From the NCBI GenBank assembly GCA_028098005.1, contig JAOHFM010000030.1, forward strand, positions 1 through 18,334: a stretch of 18,334 nucleotides of DNA, written 5' to 3'. Source of the stretch: Psychrosphaera sp. GTDB taxonomy: Bacteria; Pseudomonadota; Gammaproteobacteria; Enterobacterales; Alteromonadaceae. Made by a program: the position numbers and the translations under genes. The notes beneath the pieces were generated by a model that did not search any database, was not told the DNA's origin, and was given only the letters and a program-made list of their open reading frames with translations. Below, one piece after another: positions 13,306 to 18,334 of this stretch; the first letter of the stretch is position 1, and each line of letters starts with the position of its first letter.

Positions 13306-14109
13306 CTATTTCCTCTGAACTCTTAATAATTTTTGAGTTAAGTCTTCTGCTTGCTCTAGTTGCAAAGCTGACATTTTATTCAAAAGGTTATTTTTTATGA
13401 AGCTAACTTTCAGGTAAAACTCATTATTATTAGTAGTTTGCATTGCGTATTCAGCAAAAGCAACAGCCTTTACAATGTTTGGTTGCAATGTCGCGGGGTC
13501 AACGTATAGAAACCCTTTGATTAAACGAAGCTGTGACTTTTCACCACCATTAATTGCAAGTTTTTGAGCTAGTGAATATTTCATATTCATGAATTTTACT
13601 CGATGCTCAAATACTGCTTGTTTAGAGGTTGTGTCTACTCCAGTACTTTCAAAGTACTCAATGTCAGAAACAGCCCAAAGCTCATTTAAAGCGTCATCGG
13701 AGCCTTTTTCTATTGCCAATAATAAGATTTTAATAAAATTATGCTCTTCACTTTTTAGCTCTGAACAAAGGGCGAACCTAGATGAAACATCTTCGATGAA
13801 CTCATAAGGCTCACCGATACTAGTTGCCCTATCTATCCACACCGTAAGTTCATTTCTTGTCTTCGGTACACCTTTACAGCGTCTAATGTTCTTTGCTGAT
13901 TCTAAAAGTTGTTGAGAGCTTAAACTTGAAGTGTTTGAAGTGTTATTATTATTTAAAGTCGCTGAGATTTTTAAGTTAGAGGGGTGAAAAACCTGAGGTT
14001 GAGCTTTTTCGATTTGTGCATTGGGAGCGACGTTGTTTTCAAAAGGGGCATTAATTAGAAGCAAAGTAATACTAATAGCAATCGTAGAAAAAATGACAAT
14101 CCGTTTCAC
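13306..14109 (-). CDS. Exported or anchored helical protein of unknown function
   Basis: A 267-residue protein. Residues 4-20 are hydrophobic (signal peptide or anchor), followed by a low-complexity Asn/Ser stretch (LNNNNTSNTSSLSSQQ, about 52-67). The rest is predicted to be helical: ELTVWIDRATSIGEPYEF, LLLAIEKGSDDALNELW, and KLAINGGEKSQLRLIKGFLY followed by AVAFAEYAMQTT. Spacing of small and aromatic residues in the last two hints at Sel1/TPR-like repeats, but I cannot confirm this. Two cysteines (about residues 78 and 114) may form a disulfide. The start is GTG, with AGGAAAG seven bases before it. An intact family C attC follows the stop. Function unknown. Confidence 0.65.
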   Translation of the reverse strand: MKRIVIFSTIAISITLLLINAPFENNVAPNAQIEKAQPQVFHPSNLKISATLNNNNTSNTSSLSSQQLLESAKNIRRCKGVPKTRNELTVWIDRATSIGEPYEFIEDVSSRFALCSELKSEEHNFIKILLLAIEKGSDDALNELWAVSDIEYFESTGVDTTSKQAVFEHRVKFMNMKYSLAQKLAINGGEKSQLRLIKGFLYVDPATLQPNIVKAVAFAEYAMQTTNNNEFYLKVSFIKNNLLNKMSALQLEQAEDLTQKLLRVQRK

Positions 14110-14126
14110 TAAACTTTCCTAGGTAA

Positions 14127-14180
14127 ACTAACACTTTGCATAACCGGTTTGTGACGCTCTTGCACAAATCCGGCTAATGT
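14127..14180 (-). repeat. Short divergent attC-like hairpin
   Basis: CCGGTTTGTG (14144-14153) pairs with CACAAATCCGG (14163-14173), with one unpaired base, around a nine-base loop. TAAC at 14129 is the likely R' core; R'' is not recognisable (CTAATGTA). The whole is about 50 bp, near the lower limit for attC. It could equally act as a weak terminator. Confidence 0.5.
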
Positions 14181-14195
14181 ATTTTTTATATGCGA

Positions 14196-14570
14196 CTAAA
14201 GACAATCTGAACCAATGCCACACGCTATAAATAGTCCAAAAACCGGAAATAAACACCCTAAAACTACTGACAAAACTAGAGCGATTGCATGTTGTATTTT
14301 TATCGAACATTTTCCAATCTTAGTTAACACGAATGACATAATTACTAAAGGAACAGAATATATGATCGCGTCAACTAGCAATAACATCATTGATTGATTT
14401 TCTCTTCCAAAGTCGGAAGCTTCAAAAAAGTACGCATAACAATATAAGAGAATAAAACTGGCTAAAGCAAAAGACGCTAAACCTTTTATCTTAAATTTGT
14501 TTAAGACTAAAGAACCTATCTCCATAAAAGTAAAACATACTAATATGGCTGCAATTATCCAATGTACCAA
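14196..14570 (-). CDS. Four-helix membrane protein coupled to the upstream hydrolase
   Basis: A 124-residue protein with about four membrane helices, near residues 4-22, 30-49, 62-82 and 94-117. There are three cysteines in the last 35 residues (KCSIK, GLFIACGIGSDC). The start is TTG at 14570, only three bases after the hydrolase stop. GAGG, inside the end of the hydrolase gene, serves as ribosome site, so translation is probably coupled. An in-frame ATG at residue 17 is possible but would remove most of the first helix. The arrangement suggests a joint function with the exported serine hydrolase, for example export, anchoring or immunity. I recognise no family. Confidence 0.6.
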   Translation of the reverse strand: MVHWIIAAILVCFTFMEIGSLVLNKFKIKGLASFALASFILLYCYAYFFEASDFGRENQSMMLLLVDAIIYSVPLVIMSFVLTKIGKCSIKIQHAIALVLSVVLGCLFPVFGLFIACGIGSDCL

Positions 14571-14573
14571 TTA

Positions 14574-15989
14574 CTAACCTCGCTTGAGCGTATTGTTATG
14601 ACCGTAATTATCACTCACGTAATCACTTTTAAAACTGCCATCAATAGTTAGAGATTTGCTAAAAGTACTTTTAGCAGCCTCTCTATCTCCTTTCGATAAA
14701 TAGGCGAATGCCAAACTGTCGTAGGCCTGCGGTGCATTGGGAAACAGTGAAACTAAATATTCGAACATATCAAATGCCTCTGTCCATGATTTTGTATTAA
14801 GTAGTTCCATTCCTACTTCATTAATTGTTCTGCCTATAAATCGACTATAACCATTGTCGTTATAAACCTGTTTAAAGTGTTTATAGAATTGCTGTTTTCC
14901 CTTTGATTGGTAGTACTCAAAAGCAAAGTTTTTTTCCAATTGCCTAATTGGTTGATACTCACCATTTTTGATATAAGAGTGTATCCGACCGGAAATGCGT
15001 TCGGCAACTAGGTGATCAGTGTTTGCCAGAACAACTATTTCATAACCAGTGTCCAAATCGACTTCCACGGCTGCACTGATGCCCTGACCACCTCCATATG
15101 CGCCCCAATGGGAGCCGTCCATTGCAAATAAATTGCGATTAATCGCGTCTGAGTTTTTCAACAACTTATTGCTATAGAATAACGCTCGATAAAATCGTTG
15201 CACATCCACAACAGTCGATTCAATGCCGCCATCGGGGCTAGGGTGTTCAGTAACACCGACCTTCCTCAAGTTGCCATTGTACTGGTATGTATATCGGATT
15301 GATTGATATTCATGAGAATTAACCGGCCTGAAGGTCGTTGAAGACATCTCAACCCGATCGAAGATATTGTTTTTGAGTAGTTCGTCGAATGGCTTTCCAG
15401 TTACTTTCTCAAGAATCACTCCTAATACCACATACCCATAGTTTGAATATTTGCGATCAGTCCCAGGTGTGAATAAAAGGGGGCTTTTTATCAATATTTT
15501 TATTTTCTTGTTTAGAGTATCAAATGCGAGTTGATTCTGACGATATTCGGCGACAAAGATATCAGCAAAGCCAGCACTATGATTTAGTAGGTGTTCAATC
15601 GTGATTTTATCAGCATCAGGTTGTTTGAAACCCGGCTCGAAGGTAACTAGTTTATCACTTAACTTTAATTTGCCAGCGTCAACCTGTTGCAAGATCAAAA
15701 CCTTGGTAAAGTCTTTCATAATTGAACCAAGATTAAAGCGACTTAGAGTGCTGTTCTTTATCTTTTCTTCGGCATTCTGAAAGCCATAAGATGACGCAAA
15801 CACCACCTCATTATCTTTAGTTATCAGTAAGCCGCCGGAAAACCAGCCCATCTGCTGGTATTGCATGGCGATGCTGTCTGCAATCGTTGCGAGACTAGCA
15901 GATTTATCTTGCTTCAAATCCTCACTGTTGAAAGCCAATAAATAACTGGCAAAGAATAAAACAAAGATGAAAACTAAATTTCGAACCAT
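14574..15989 (-). CDS. Exported serine hydrolase (beta-lactamase family) with TPR-like C-terminus
   Basis: A 471-residue protein with a signal peptide (residues 1-19). The beta-lactamase/transpeptidase domain follows at about 30-335: SxxK as SIMK (S89, K92), YxN as YSN (181-183), and AYGGGQG (297-303) at the third motif, where KTG or HGG is expected. After a linker, residues 375-455 are helical, with a TPR-like segment AYDSLAFAYLSKGDREAAKSTFSK (read as AYDSLAFAYLSKGD plus REAAKSTFSK). Such a tail usually mediates protein contacts. The third motif has no lysine or histidine, so resistance is not implied; an esterase or peptidase role is more likely. AAGGA lies nine bases before the ATG. It shares a cassette with the membrane protein that follows. 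Confidence 0.9.
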   Translation of the reverse strand: MVRNLVFIFVLFFASYLLAFNSEDLKQDKSASLATIADSIAMQYQQMGWFSGGLLITKDNEVVFASSYGFQNAEEKIKNSTLSRFNLGSIMKDFTKVLILQQVDAGKLKLSDKLVTFEPGFKQPDADKITIEHLLNHSAGFADIFVAEYRQNQLAFDTLNKKIKILIKSPLLFTPGTDRKYSNYGYVVLGVILEKVTGKPFDELLKNNIFDRVEMSSTTFRPVNSHEYQSIRYTYQYNGNLRKVGVTEHPSPDGGIESTVVDVQRFYRALFYSNKLLKNSDAINRNLFAMDGSHWGAYGGGQGISAAVEVDLDTGYEIVVLANTDHLVAERISGRIHSYIKNGEYQPIRQLEKNFAFEYYQSKGKQQFYKHFKQVYNDNGYSRFIGRTINEVGMELLNTKSWTEAFDMFEYLVSLFPNAPQAYDSLAFAYLSKGDREAAKSTFSKSLTIDGSFKSDYVSDNYGHNNTLKRG

Positions 15990-16017
15990 TTGGCGGAATC
16001 CTTTCTGTCATAACTTT

Positions 16018-16117
16018 TAAATAATGGGCGCAGGCGCGTGGGGCACAATGGCGAAGCCGCCCCGCGTGTTTGCGTCCCAGCGAACGCAGTGAGTGTTTAT
16101 TGGTTTGTTTGGCACGT
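16018..16117 (-). repeat. GC-rich divergent attC-like site
   Basis: GGGCGCAGGCGCGTGGGGC (16026-16044) pairs with 16059-16078, giving a strong GC stem around the loop ACAATGGCGAAGCC. On the minus strand the R'' position reads GCCAAACAAACC, one base from GCCTAACAAACC. R' is altered (GCCCATTATT). Its composition is far richer in GC than any other site here, suggesting a different source. Confidence 0.6.
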
Positions 16118-16125
16118 GCAAATTA

Positions 16126-16536
16126 CTACCTCGTTCTGCTAGGTTCAAAGCTATCATATTTTGGTATTTCTGCATCTAAATCATCCCAGTTCGCTCTGGA
16201 TGAAACAAAGTTGTGAGATATCGGTCTTTCTACGATGTCTGTGTCTAGAATACCAAGACGAATTCTGAGTTTTGTTGGATTATCAATATTTGAGCTGAAA
16301 ACTGGGGAGGCACAAACAGAGCAAAAGTGCCTTAACCTACCTTTTTTAAATTCGAAGTGGGTAAGTTTATTTTCTGGGTCATTAACGTTGAATTCATTTG
16401 CGTTTATAAAACCATTTGTCGCGTAAGCTGTGCCACTATTTTTACGACACAATGAACAATGGCAATGAATGATGCTATCTATTGAACCTGTGAGTTCGAC
16501 CTTGATTGCACCGCATAAGCAAGAGCCTTTGTACAT
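16126..16536 (-). CDS. GFA (CENP-V/GFA domain) family zinc protein
   Basis: A 136-residue protein of the glutathione-dependent formaldehyde-activating (GFA) family. All the zinc ligands are present: CLC at C6 and C8, CHCSLC at C25, C27 and C30, and FCSVC at C72 and C75. The opening YKGSCLCGAIKVEL and the segment RLRHFCSVCASPVF are characteristic. The name reflects one founding enzyme; most members have unproven roles, probably in binding or transforming glutathione adducts. It is of normal length with no signal peptide. AAAAGGA lies seven bases before the ATG. The attC after it is the GC-rich divergent one. Confidence 0.93.
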   Translation of the reverse strand: MYKGSCLCGAIKVELTGSIDSIIHCHCSLCRKNSGTAYATNGFINANEFNVNDPENKLTHFEFKKGRLRHFCSVCASPVFSSNIDNPTKLRIRLGILDTDIVERPISHNFVSSRANWDDLDAEIPKYDSFEPSRTR

Positions 16537-16571
16537 TATAAATCCTTTTAGTTTATGCTAAACAGAAAAGT

Positions 16572-16674
16572 GCCTAACGCCCCAATAAGAGGTTAAAAAT
16601 TAATTGGTTATACTTTAGCGGTGTTTACGTTGTAAACCAATTGGTTTTTGTCCTGCTTTATTGACTTGTTATTT
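16572..16674 (-). repeat. Intact attC, family B (ccdAB cassette)
   Basis: R' is CCTAACGC at 16573 and R'' is GTTATTTG at 16668. It is nearly identical to the site at 17286-17388, with differences confined mainly to the R'/R'' ends and a few loop bases. The two flank the ccdAB cassette on either side. Confidence 0.9.
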
Positions 16675-16682
16675 GCCCGTAG

Positions 16683-16717
16683 TTGCAATAACATTAATGC
16701 GCAATGGTTATGCGCAT
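16683..16717 (+). promoter_or_regulatory. ccdAB promoter with overlapping palindromic operator
   Basis: TTGCAA (16683-16688) and GGTTAT (16706-16711) are spaced by 17 bases. The inverted repeat ATGCGCA (16697-16703) and TGCGCAT (16711-16717), separated by seven bases, covers the -10 region and ends just before the ribosome site. CcdA-CcdB complexes are known to repress their own promoter through such sites, so this is the likely autoregulatory operator. Confidence 0.6.
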
Positions 16718-16727
16718 GAGGTGCGGT

Positions 16728-16973
16728 ATGAAAAATGAAAGCTTTAATAAGTCATCCAAAAAAGCCACTAATCTAAGCTTAAGCAGTGATTTACTAGCTG
16801 AAGCTAAGCGATTAAACATCAATCTATCAGCGACGATGGAAAAGGCATTAAAACAAGAAGTAAGCGAAAGGTTAAGTAAAGAGTGGTTAGAGAATAACAG
16901 TGACGCTGTTAATGCGTGCAATAAGTTAACTGAAAGTTTTGGCTTATTTTCAGACTCTTACAGGAAGTTTTGA
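16728..16973 (+). CDS. ccdA: CcdA-family antitoxin
   Basis: An 81-residue antitoxin. The N-terminal part (about 13-43) is a ribbon-helix-helix DNA-binding domain: ATNLSLSSDLLAEAKRLNI, then NLSATMEKAL. The C-terminal part (45-81), ending GLFSDSYRKF, parallels the toxin-binding tail of plasmid F CcdA, which ends GSFADENRDW. The start at 16728 has GAGG six bases upstream; an in-frame ATG at 16704 has none and would add eight unlikely residues. It overlaps ccdB by one base (TGATG). It neutralises CcdB and, with it, represses the operon. It lies on the plus strand, opposite to the array. An F-type gyrase-poison antitoxin is strongly supported by its partner. Confidence 0.92.
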   Translation: MKNESFNKSSKKATNLSLSSDLLAEAKRLNINLSATMEKALKQEVSERLSKEWLENNSDAVNACNKLTESFGLFSDSYRKF

Positions 16974-17290
16974 TGTCTCAGTTTTTTCTATATAAGAATC
17001 AAGATAGGTCTTCATCAAAAGCATACCCTTATTTTGTTAACGTACAGTCAGACTTGTTAAGCAGCTTGGACTCAAGAATGGTTATACCATTAACTCCTTT
17101 AGAGCTAATTGAATCGAAAGCGCCGAGTTACTTGTGTCCAATTATTCATATAGAGCAAGGTGACTTTGTTATTTTGACTCAACAAATGACGAGTGTACCA
17201 GTGAAGATATTAAAAGATGAAGTAAACGACCTAAGCGCATTTCGAAATGAAATTATCGCTGCACTCGATTTCCTGATTACGGGCATATAA
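16973..17290 (+). CDS. ccdB: CcdB-family gyrase-inhibiting toxin
   Basis: A 105-residue toxin with the conserved CcdB blocks PYFVNVQSDLL (about 19-29), RMVIPLTPLELI, CPIIHIEQGDFVILTQQMTSVP (read as CPIIHIEQGDF and VILTQQMTSVP) and NEIIAALDFLITGI. CcdB traps DNA gyrase GyrA and kills cells that lose the operon. Plasmid F CcdB ends WGI, and the tryptophan contributes to poisoning; here the end is TGI, as I recall also in the Vibrio fischeri chromosomal homolog, which is active. ATG at 16973 is preferred over the TTG at 16970. The TAA stop (17288-17290) is at the very edge of the cassette, inside the R' core of the next attC. With ccdA it makes a compact unit. Confidence 0.94.
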   Translation: MSQFFLYKNQDRSSSKAYPYFVNVQSDLLSSLDSRMVIPLTPLELIESKAPSYLCPIIHIEQGDFVILTQQMTSVPVKILKDEVNDLSAFRNEIIAALDFLITGI

Positions 17291-17388
17291 CGCCCCAATA
17301 AGAGGCTATAAATTAATTGGTTATACTTTAGCGGTGTTTGCGTTGTAAACCAATTGATTTTAGTCCTGCTTAATTGACTTGTTATAAC
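17286..17388 (-). repeat. Intact attC, family B (ParD/RelE cassette)
   Basis: R' is TAACGCCCC, with the first three bases doubling as the ccdB stop, and R'' is GTTATAAC at 17381. The internal block ATTAATTGGTTATACTTTAG and GTTGTAAACCAATTGATTTT match the 16572 site. Its arms pair through AATTGGTT/AACCAATT. Confidence 0.92.
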
Positions 17389-17391
17389 TCA

Positions 17392-17420
17392 TTGCCACCA
17401 TTGTAGTAAGGTGCTACATT
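17392..17420 (+). promoter_or_regulatory. Promoter and likely operator of the ParD/RelE-type operon
   Basis: TTGCCA (17392-17397) and TACATT (17415-17420) are spaced by 17 bases, a good sigma-70 match. TGTAG (17402-17406) and CTACA (17414-17418) form an inverted repeat lying in the spacer and entering the -10 hexamer, the position expected for autorepression by the antitoxin. It begins four bases past the attC R'' core. Confidence 0.6.
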
Positions 17421-17447
17421 GTGTTATCAAAGAGTGAGGATAAAAAT

Positions 17448-17669
17448 ATGGCAACGTCAAGCATAAGATTAGATGAAGATTTAGTAGAAAAGGCCGCGAT
17501 AATGGCTAAAGCATTAAATAGAACAACGCCTAAGCAAATCGAACACTGGGCAAAGATTGGTGAAATGATGGAAGATAACCCGGATTTGCCTTATGAGTTT
17601 GTTAAACAGGTCATTATTGCTAAAGCTGAAAAAGAAGCTGGCAAGTTAGAGGCTTATGATTTTGGGTAA
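17448..17669 (+). CDS. ParD-like antitoxin
   Basis: A 73-residue antitoxin of the ParD-like group. The first 20 residues (ATSSIRLDEDLVEKAAIMA) form a ribbon-helix-helix DNA-binding unit; NRTTPKQIEHWAKIGEMM (about 24-41) is a signature of this family; the C-terminal helix and AYDFG end probably contact the toxin. The start at 17448 has GAGGA seven bases upstream; a GTG at 17421 would add nine residues without support. The gene overlaps the toxin by 14 bases. It lies on the plus strand, against the array direction, with its own promoter and operator just after the attC. No gene symbol is given because this group is often only called ParD-like. Confidence 0.85.
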   Translation: MATSSIRLDEDLVEKAAIMAKALNRTTPKQIEHWAKIGEMMEDNPDLPYEFVKQVIIAKAEKEAGKLEAYDFG

Positions 17670-17952
17670 GGTAAAACAAGTTTTACAAACACCTAGCTTT
17701 AAAAAGGCAGTGAAAAAGCTTCATAAAAATCAAAAGGCCGAATTAGACAAGGCAATCAAAGTTATAATGGAAGAACCTAAGATTGGGGAGCAGAAGAAAG
17801 GAGATCTTTCATTCATGCGTGTTTACAAATTTAAAATGGTGAAACAGCTTACGTTATTAGGGTACAGCTATGAAGACGGCGCAATCGTTTTGGAGCTAAT
17901 CGCTTTAGGCTCTCATGAAAATTTCTACCGCAATGTCAAAAACTTGTTCTGA
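17656..17952 (+). CDS. RelE/ParE superfamily toxin
   Basis: A 98-residue toxin of the RelE/ParE fold. Its segments are FKKAVKKLHKNQKAELDKAI (helical hairpin, about 15-34), KGDLSFMRVYKFKMVKQ (48-64), LTLLGYSYEDGAIVLELIALG (central sheet, read as LTLLGYSYEDG and AIVLELIALG) and HENFYRNVK near the end. The closing HENFYR is typical of the branch that pairs with ParD-like antitoxins of this kind. Whether it cleaves mRNA (RelE) or inhibits gyrase (ParE) cannot be decided from sequence. The ATG overlaps the antitoxin end by 14 bases, so translation is coupled. The stop TGA is three bases from the R' side of the next attC, leaving no spare sequence. Confidence 0.88.
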   Translation: MILGKVKQVLQTPSFKKAVKKLHKNQKAELDKAIKVIMEEPKIGEQKKGDLSFMRVYKFKMVKQLTLLGYSYEDGAIVLELIALGSHENFYRNVKNLF

Positions 17953-17954
17953 GT

Positions 17955-18071
17955 TATAACGCTTGCCTAAGCGGCAAATTATCAATGGGTTAAAATTATT
18001 GAGCGCCAGCGACAATAACCCATTGTTAATTGTCCGAGCGAGTTTACGAGCGAATTCAGGCGTTTGTTATA
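17955..18071 (-). repeat. Intact attC, family A
   Basis: R' is TAACGC at 17957 and R'' is GTTATA at 18066. ATCAATGGGTTA pairs with TAACCCATTGTT, and the block GTCCGAGCGAGTTTACGAGC is shared with 8246 and 11551. It is the attC of the partial gene at 18067, whose TAA stop lies in the R'' core. Confidence 0.92.
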
Positions 18072-18334
18072 TTTCGTTTTTATTCACAATGTGTTCAGTA
18101 CGCAGCCTGTAGTTTTCCTCGAATGCTGTGATTGCCGCTAGCAAAGAGGAGGAAACTAGAACTGATAAAGAAATAGGGAAAAGAGAAATAGCAAACTGCG
18201 CGCCGACTATAGAAACACCTGATGTGAGCGTCATATATAAAAATGATACAACTGCTACAATAAACAGAATGAAGCCAATGTAGGCAAATACTCTGGCCAA
18301 GAACAGTAATAAAGCTAGGTTTTTAGAATTAATA
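18067..18334 (-). CDS. Membrane protein, partial at the right edge
   Basis: A frame of at least 89 codons, open to the right edge without a stop, so its start lies either inside (TTG at 18300) or outside the window. At least two hydrophobic helices are present: ALLLFLARVFAYIGFILFIV region (first half) and the segment QFAISLFPISLSVLVSSSLL, with a charged tail (FEENYRLRTEHIVNKNEI). The helix runs on upstream of the TTG (NSKNLALLLFLARVF), which argues that the true start is further right. The stop codon is inside the R'' core of an intact family A attC, so it is an array cassette in standard orientation. Function unknown. Confidence 0.6.
   Translation of the reverse strand, partial: INSKNLALLLFLARVFAYIGFILFIVAVVSFLYMTLTSGVSIVGAQFAISLFPISLSVLVSSSLLAAITAFEENYRLRTEHIVNKNEI

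Larger units (their letters stand above)
3800..18334 (-). mobile_element. Sedentary chromosomal integron, distal part of the cassette array
   Basis: About 14.5 kb of short genes separated by attC-like inverted repeats, all sites oriented on the minus strand. Array order runs from high to low coordinates, so the integrase gene and attI are expected beyond 18334. No integrase or attI is present here. Eight full-length sites (about 97-117 bp), two divergent ones and several remnants are listed separately. The left limit is placed at the last attC-like hairpin and is approximate. The array probably continues past the right edge, because the last gene is cut and its site is intact. Confidence 0.88.

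Noticed and set aside
13589..14397. Plus-strand frames over the exported protein and membrane protein genes (13589-13807, 14215-14397)
   Set aside because: They have no ribosome site and lie inside better-supported minus-strand genes; they are shadows.
10091..15989. Beta-lactam resistance cassettes
   Set aside because: Both hydrolases lack the KTG motif of class C beta-lactamases and carry extra domains typical of esterase or peptidase relatives.
3827..18071. CRISPR array or REP elements as the explanation of the repeats
   Set aside because: The repeats are 40-117 bp, imperfect inverted repeats of several families, and spaced by whole genes. Their ends follow the TAACGC/GTTA attC pattern.

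Overview
The window looks like the distal (oldest) end of a large sedentary chromosomal integron in an AT-rich, probably marine, gammaproteobacterium of the Alteromonadales/Vibrionales type. This is inferred from the style of the recombination sites, the backbone genes (an EamA-type transporter tail, a RimK-like ATP-grasp enzyme, a YehS/DUF1456 protein) and marine-type cassette families. The genus is not certain.

Layout. Positions 1-2841 read as chromosomal backbone: a transporter tail, an ATP-grasp gene and a small unknown gene on the plus strand, a shared terminator at 1685-1721, then yehS and a lipoprotein gene on the minus strand with its own terminator. An SDR oxidoreductase (2970-3773) sits at the junction and may be the last cassette or the first backbone gene. 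From about 3.8 kb to the right edge the window is a cassette array: short single-gene units, nearly all on the minus strand, separated by imperfect inverted-repeat attC sites. On the minus strand each site begins with a TAAC-type R'' core, often overlapping the stop codon of the gene it serves, and ends with a GCGTTA-type R' core. The array therefore runs right to left, and intI and attI should lie beyond 18334. I see neither in the window.

Cassette cargo, in array order (right to left): a partial membrane protein; a ParD-like/RelE-ParE toxin-antitoxin pair; ccdAB; a GFA-family zinc protein; a serine hydrolase with a TPR-like tail plus a coupled membrane protein; an exported protein of unknown function; an alpha/beta hydrolase plus a lipoprotein; a second serine hydrolase; a VOC protein whose leader is split by an IS3-family element with a broken transposase; a methyltransferase that has lost its middle; an MBOAT-like fragment; a DUF6500 protein; a membrane protein; a second VOC protein; two small membrane proteins; a DUF3224 protein; a DUF1801 protein; and a four-cysteine exported protein.

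How it fits together. Most cassette genes have no recognisable promoter. The two toxin-antitoxin cassettes are inverted relative to the array and carry their own promoter and operator signals, as expected of units that express independently and stabilise large arrays. The attC sites fall into at least four recurring sequence families (A-D) shared by unrelated genes. The eight full-length sites all lie to the right of 7.7 kb. Nearly every site to the left is truncated, mutated or missing, which reads as a decay gradient toward the old end. Several adjacent genes have thereby become permanently joined.
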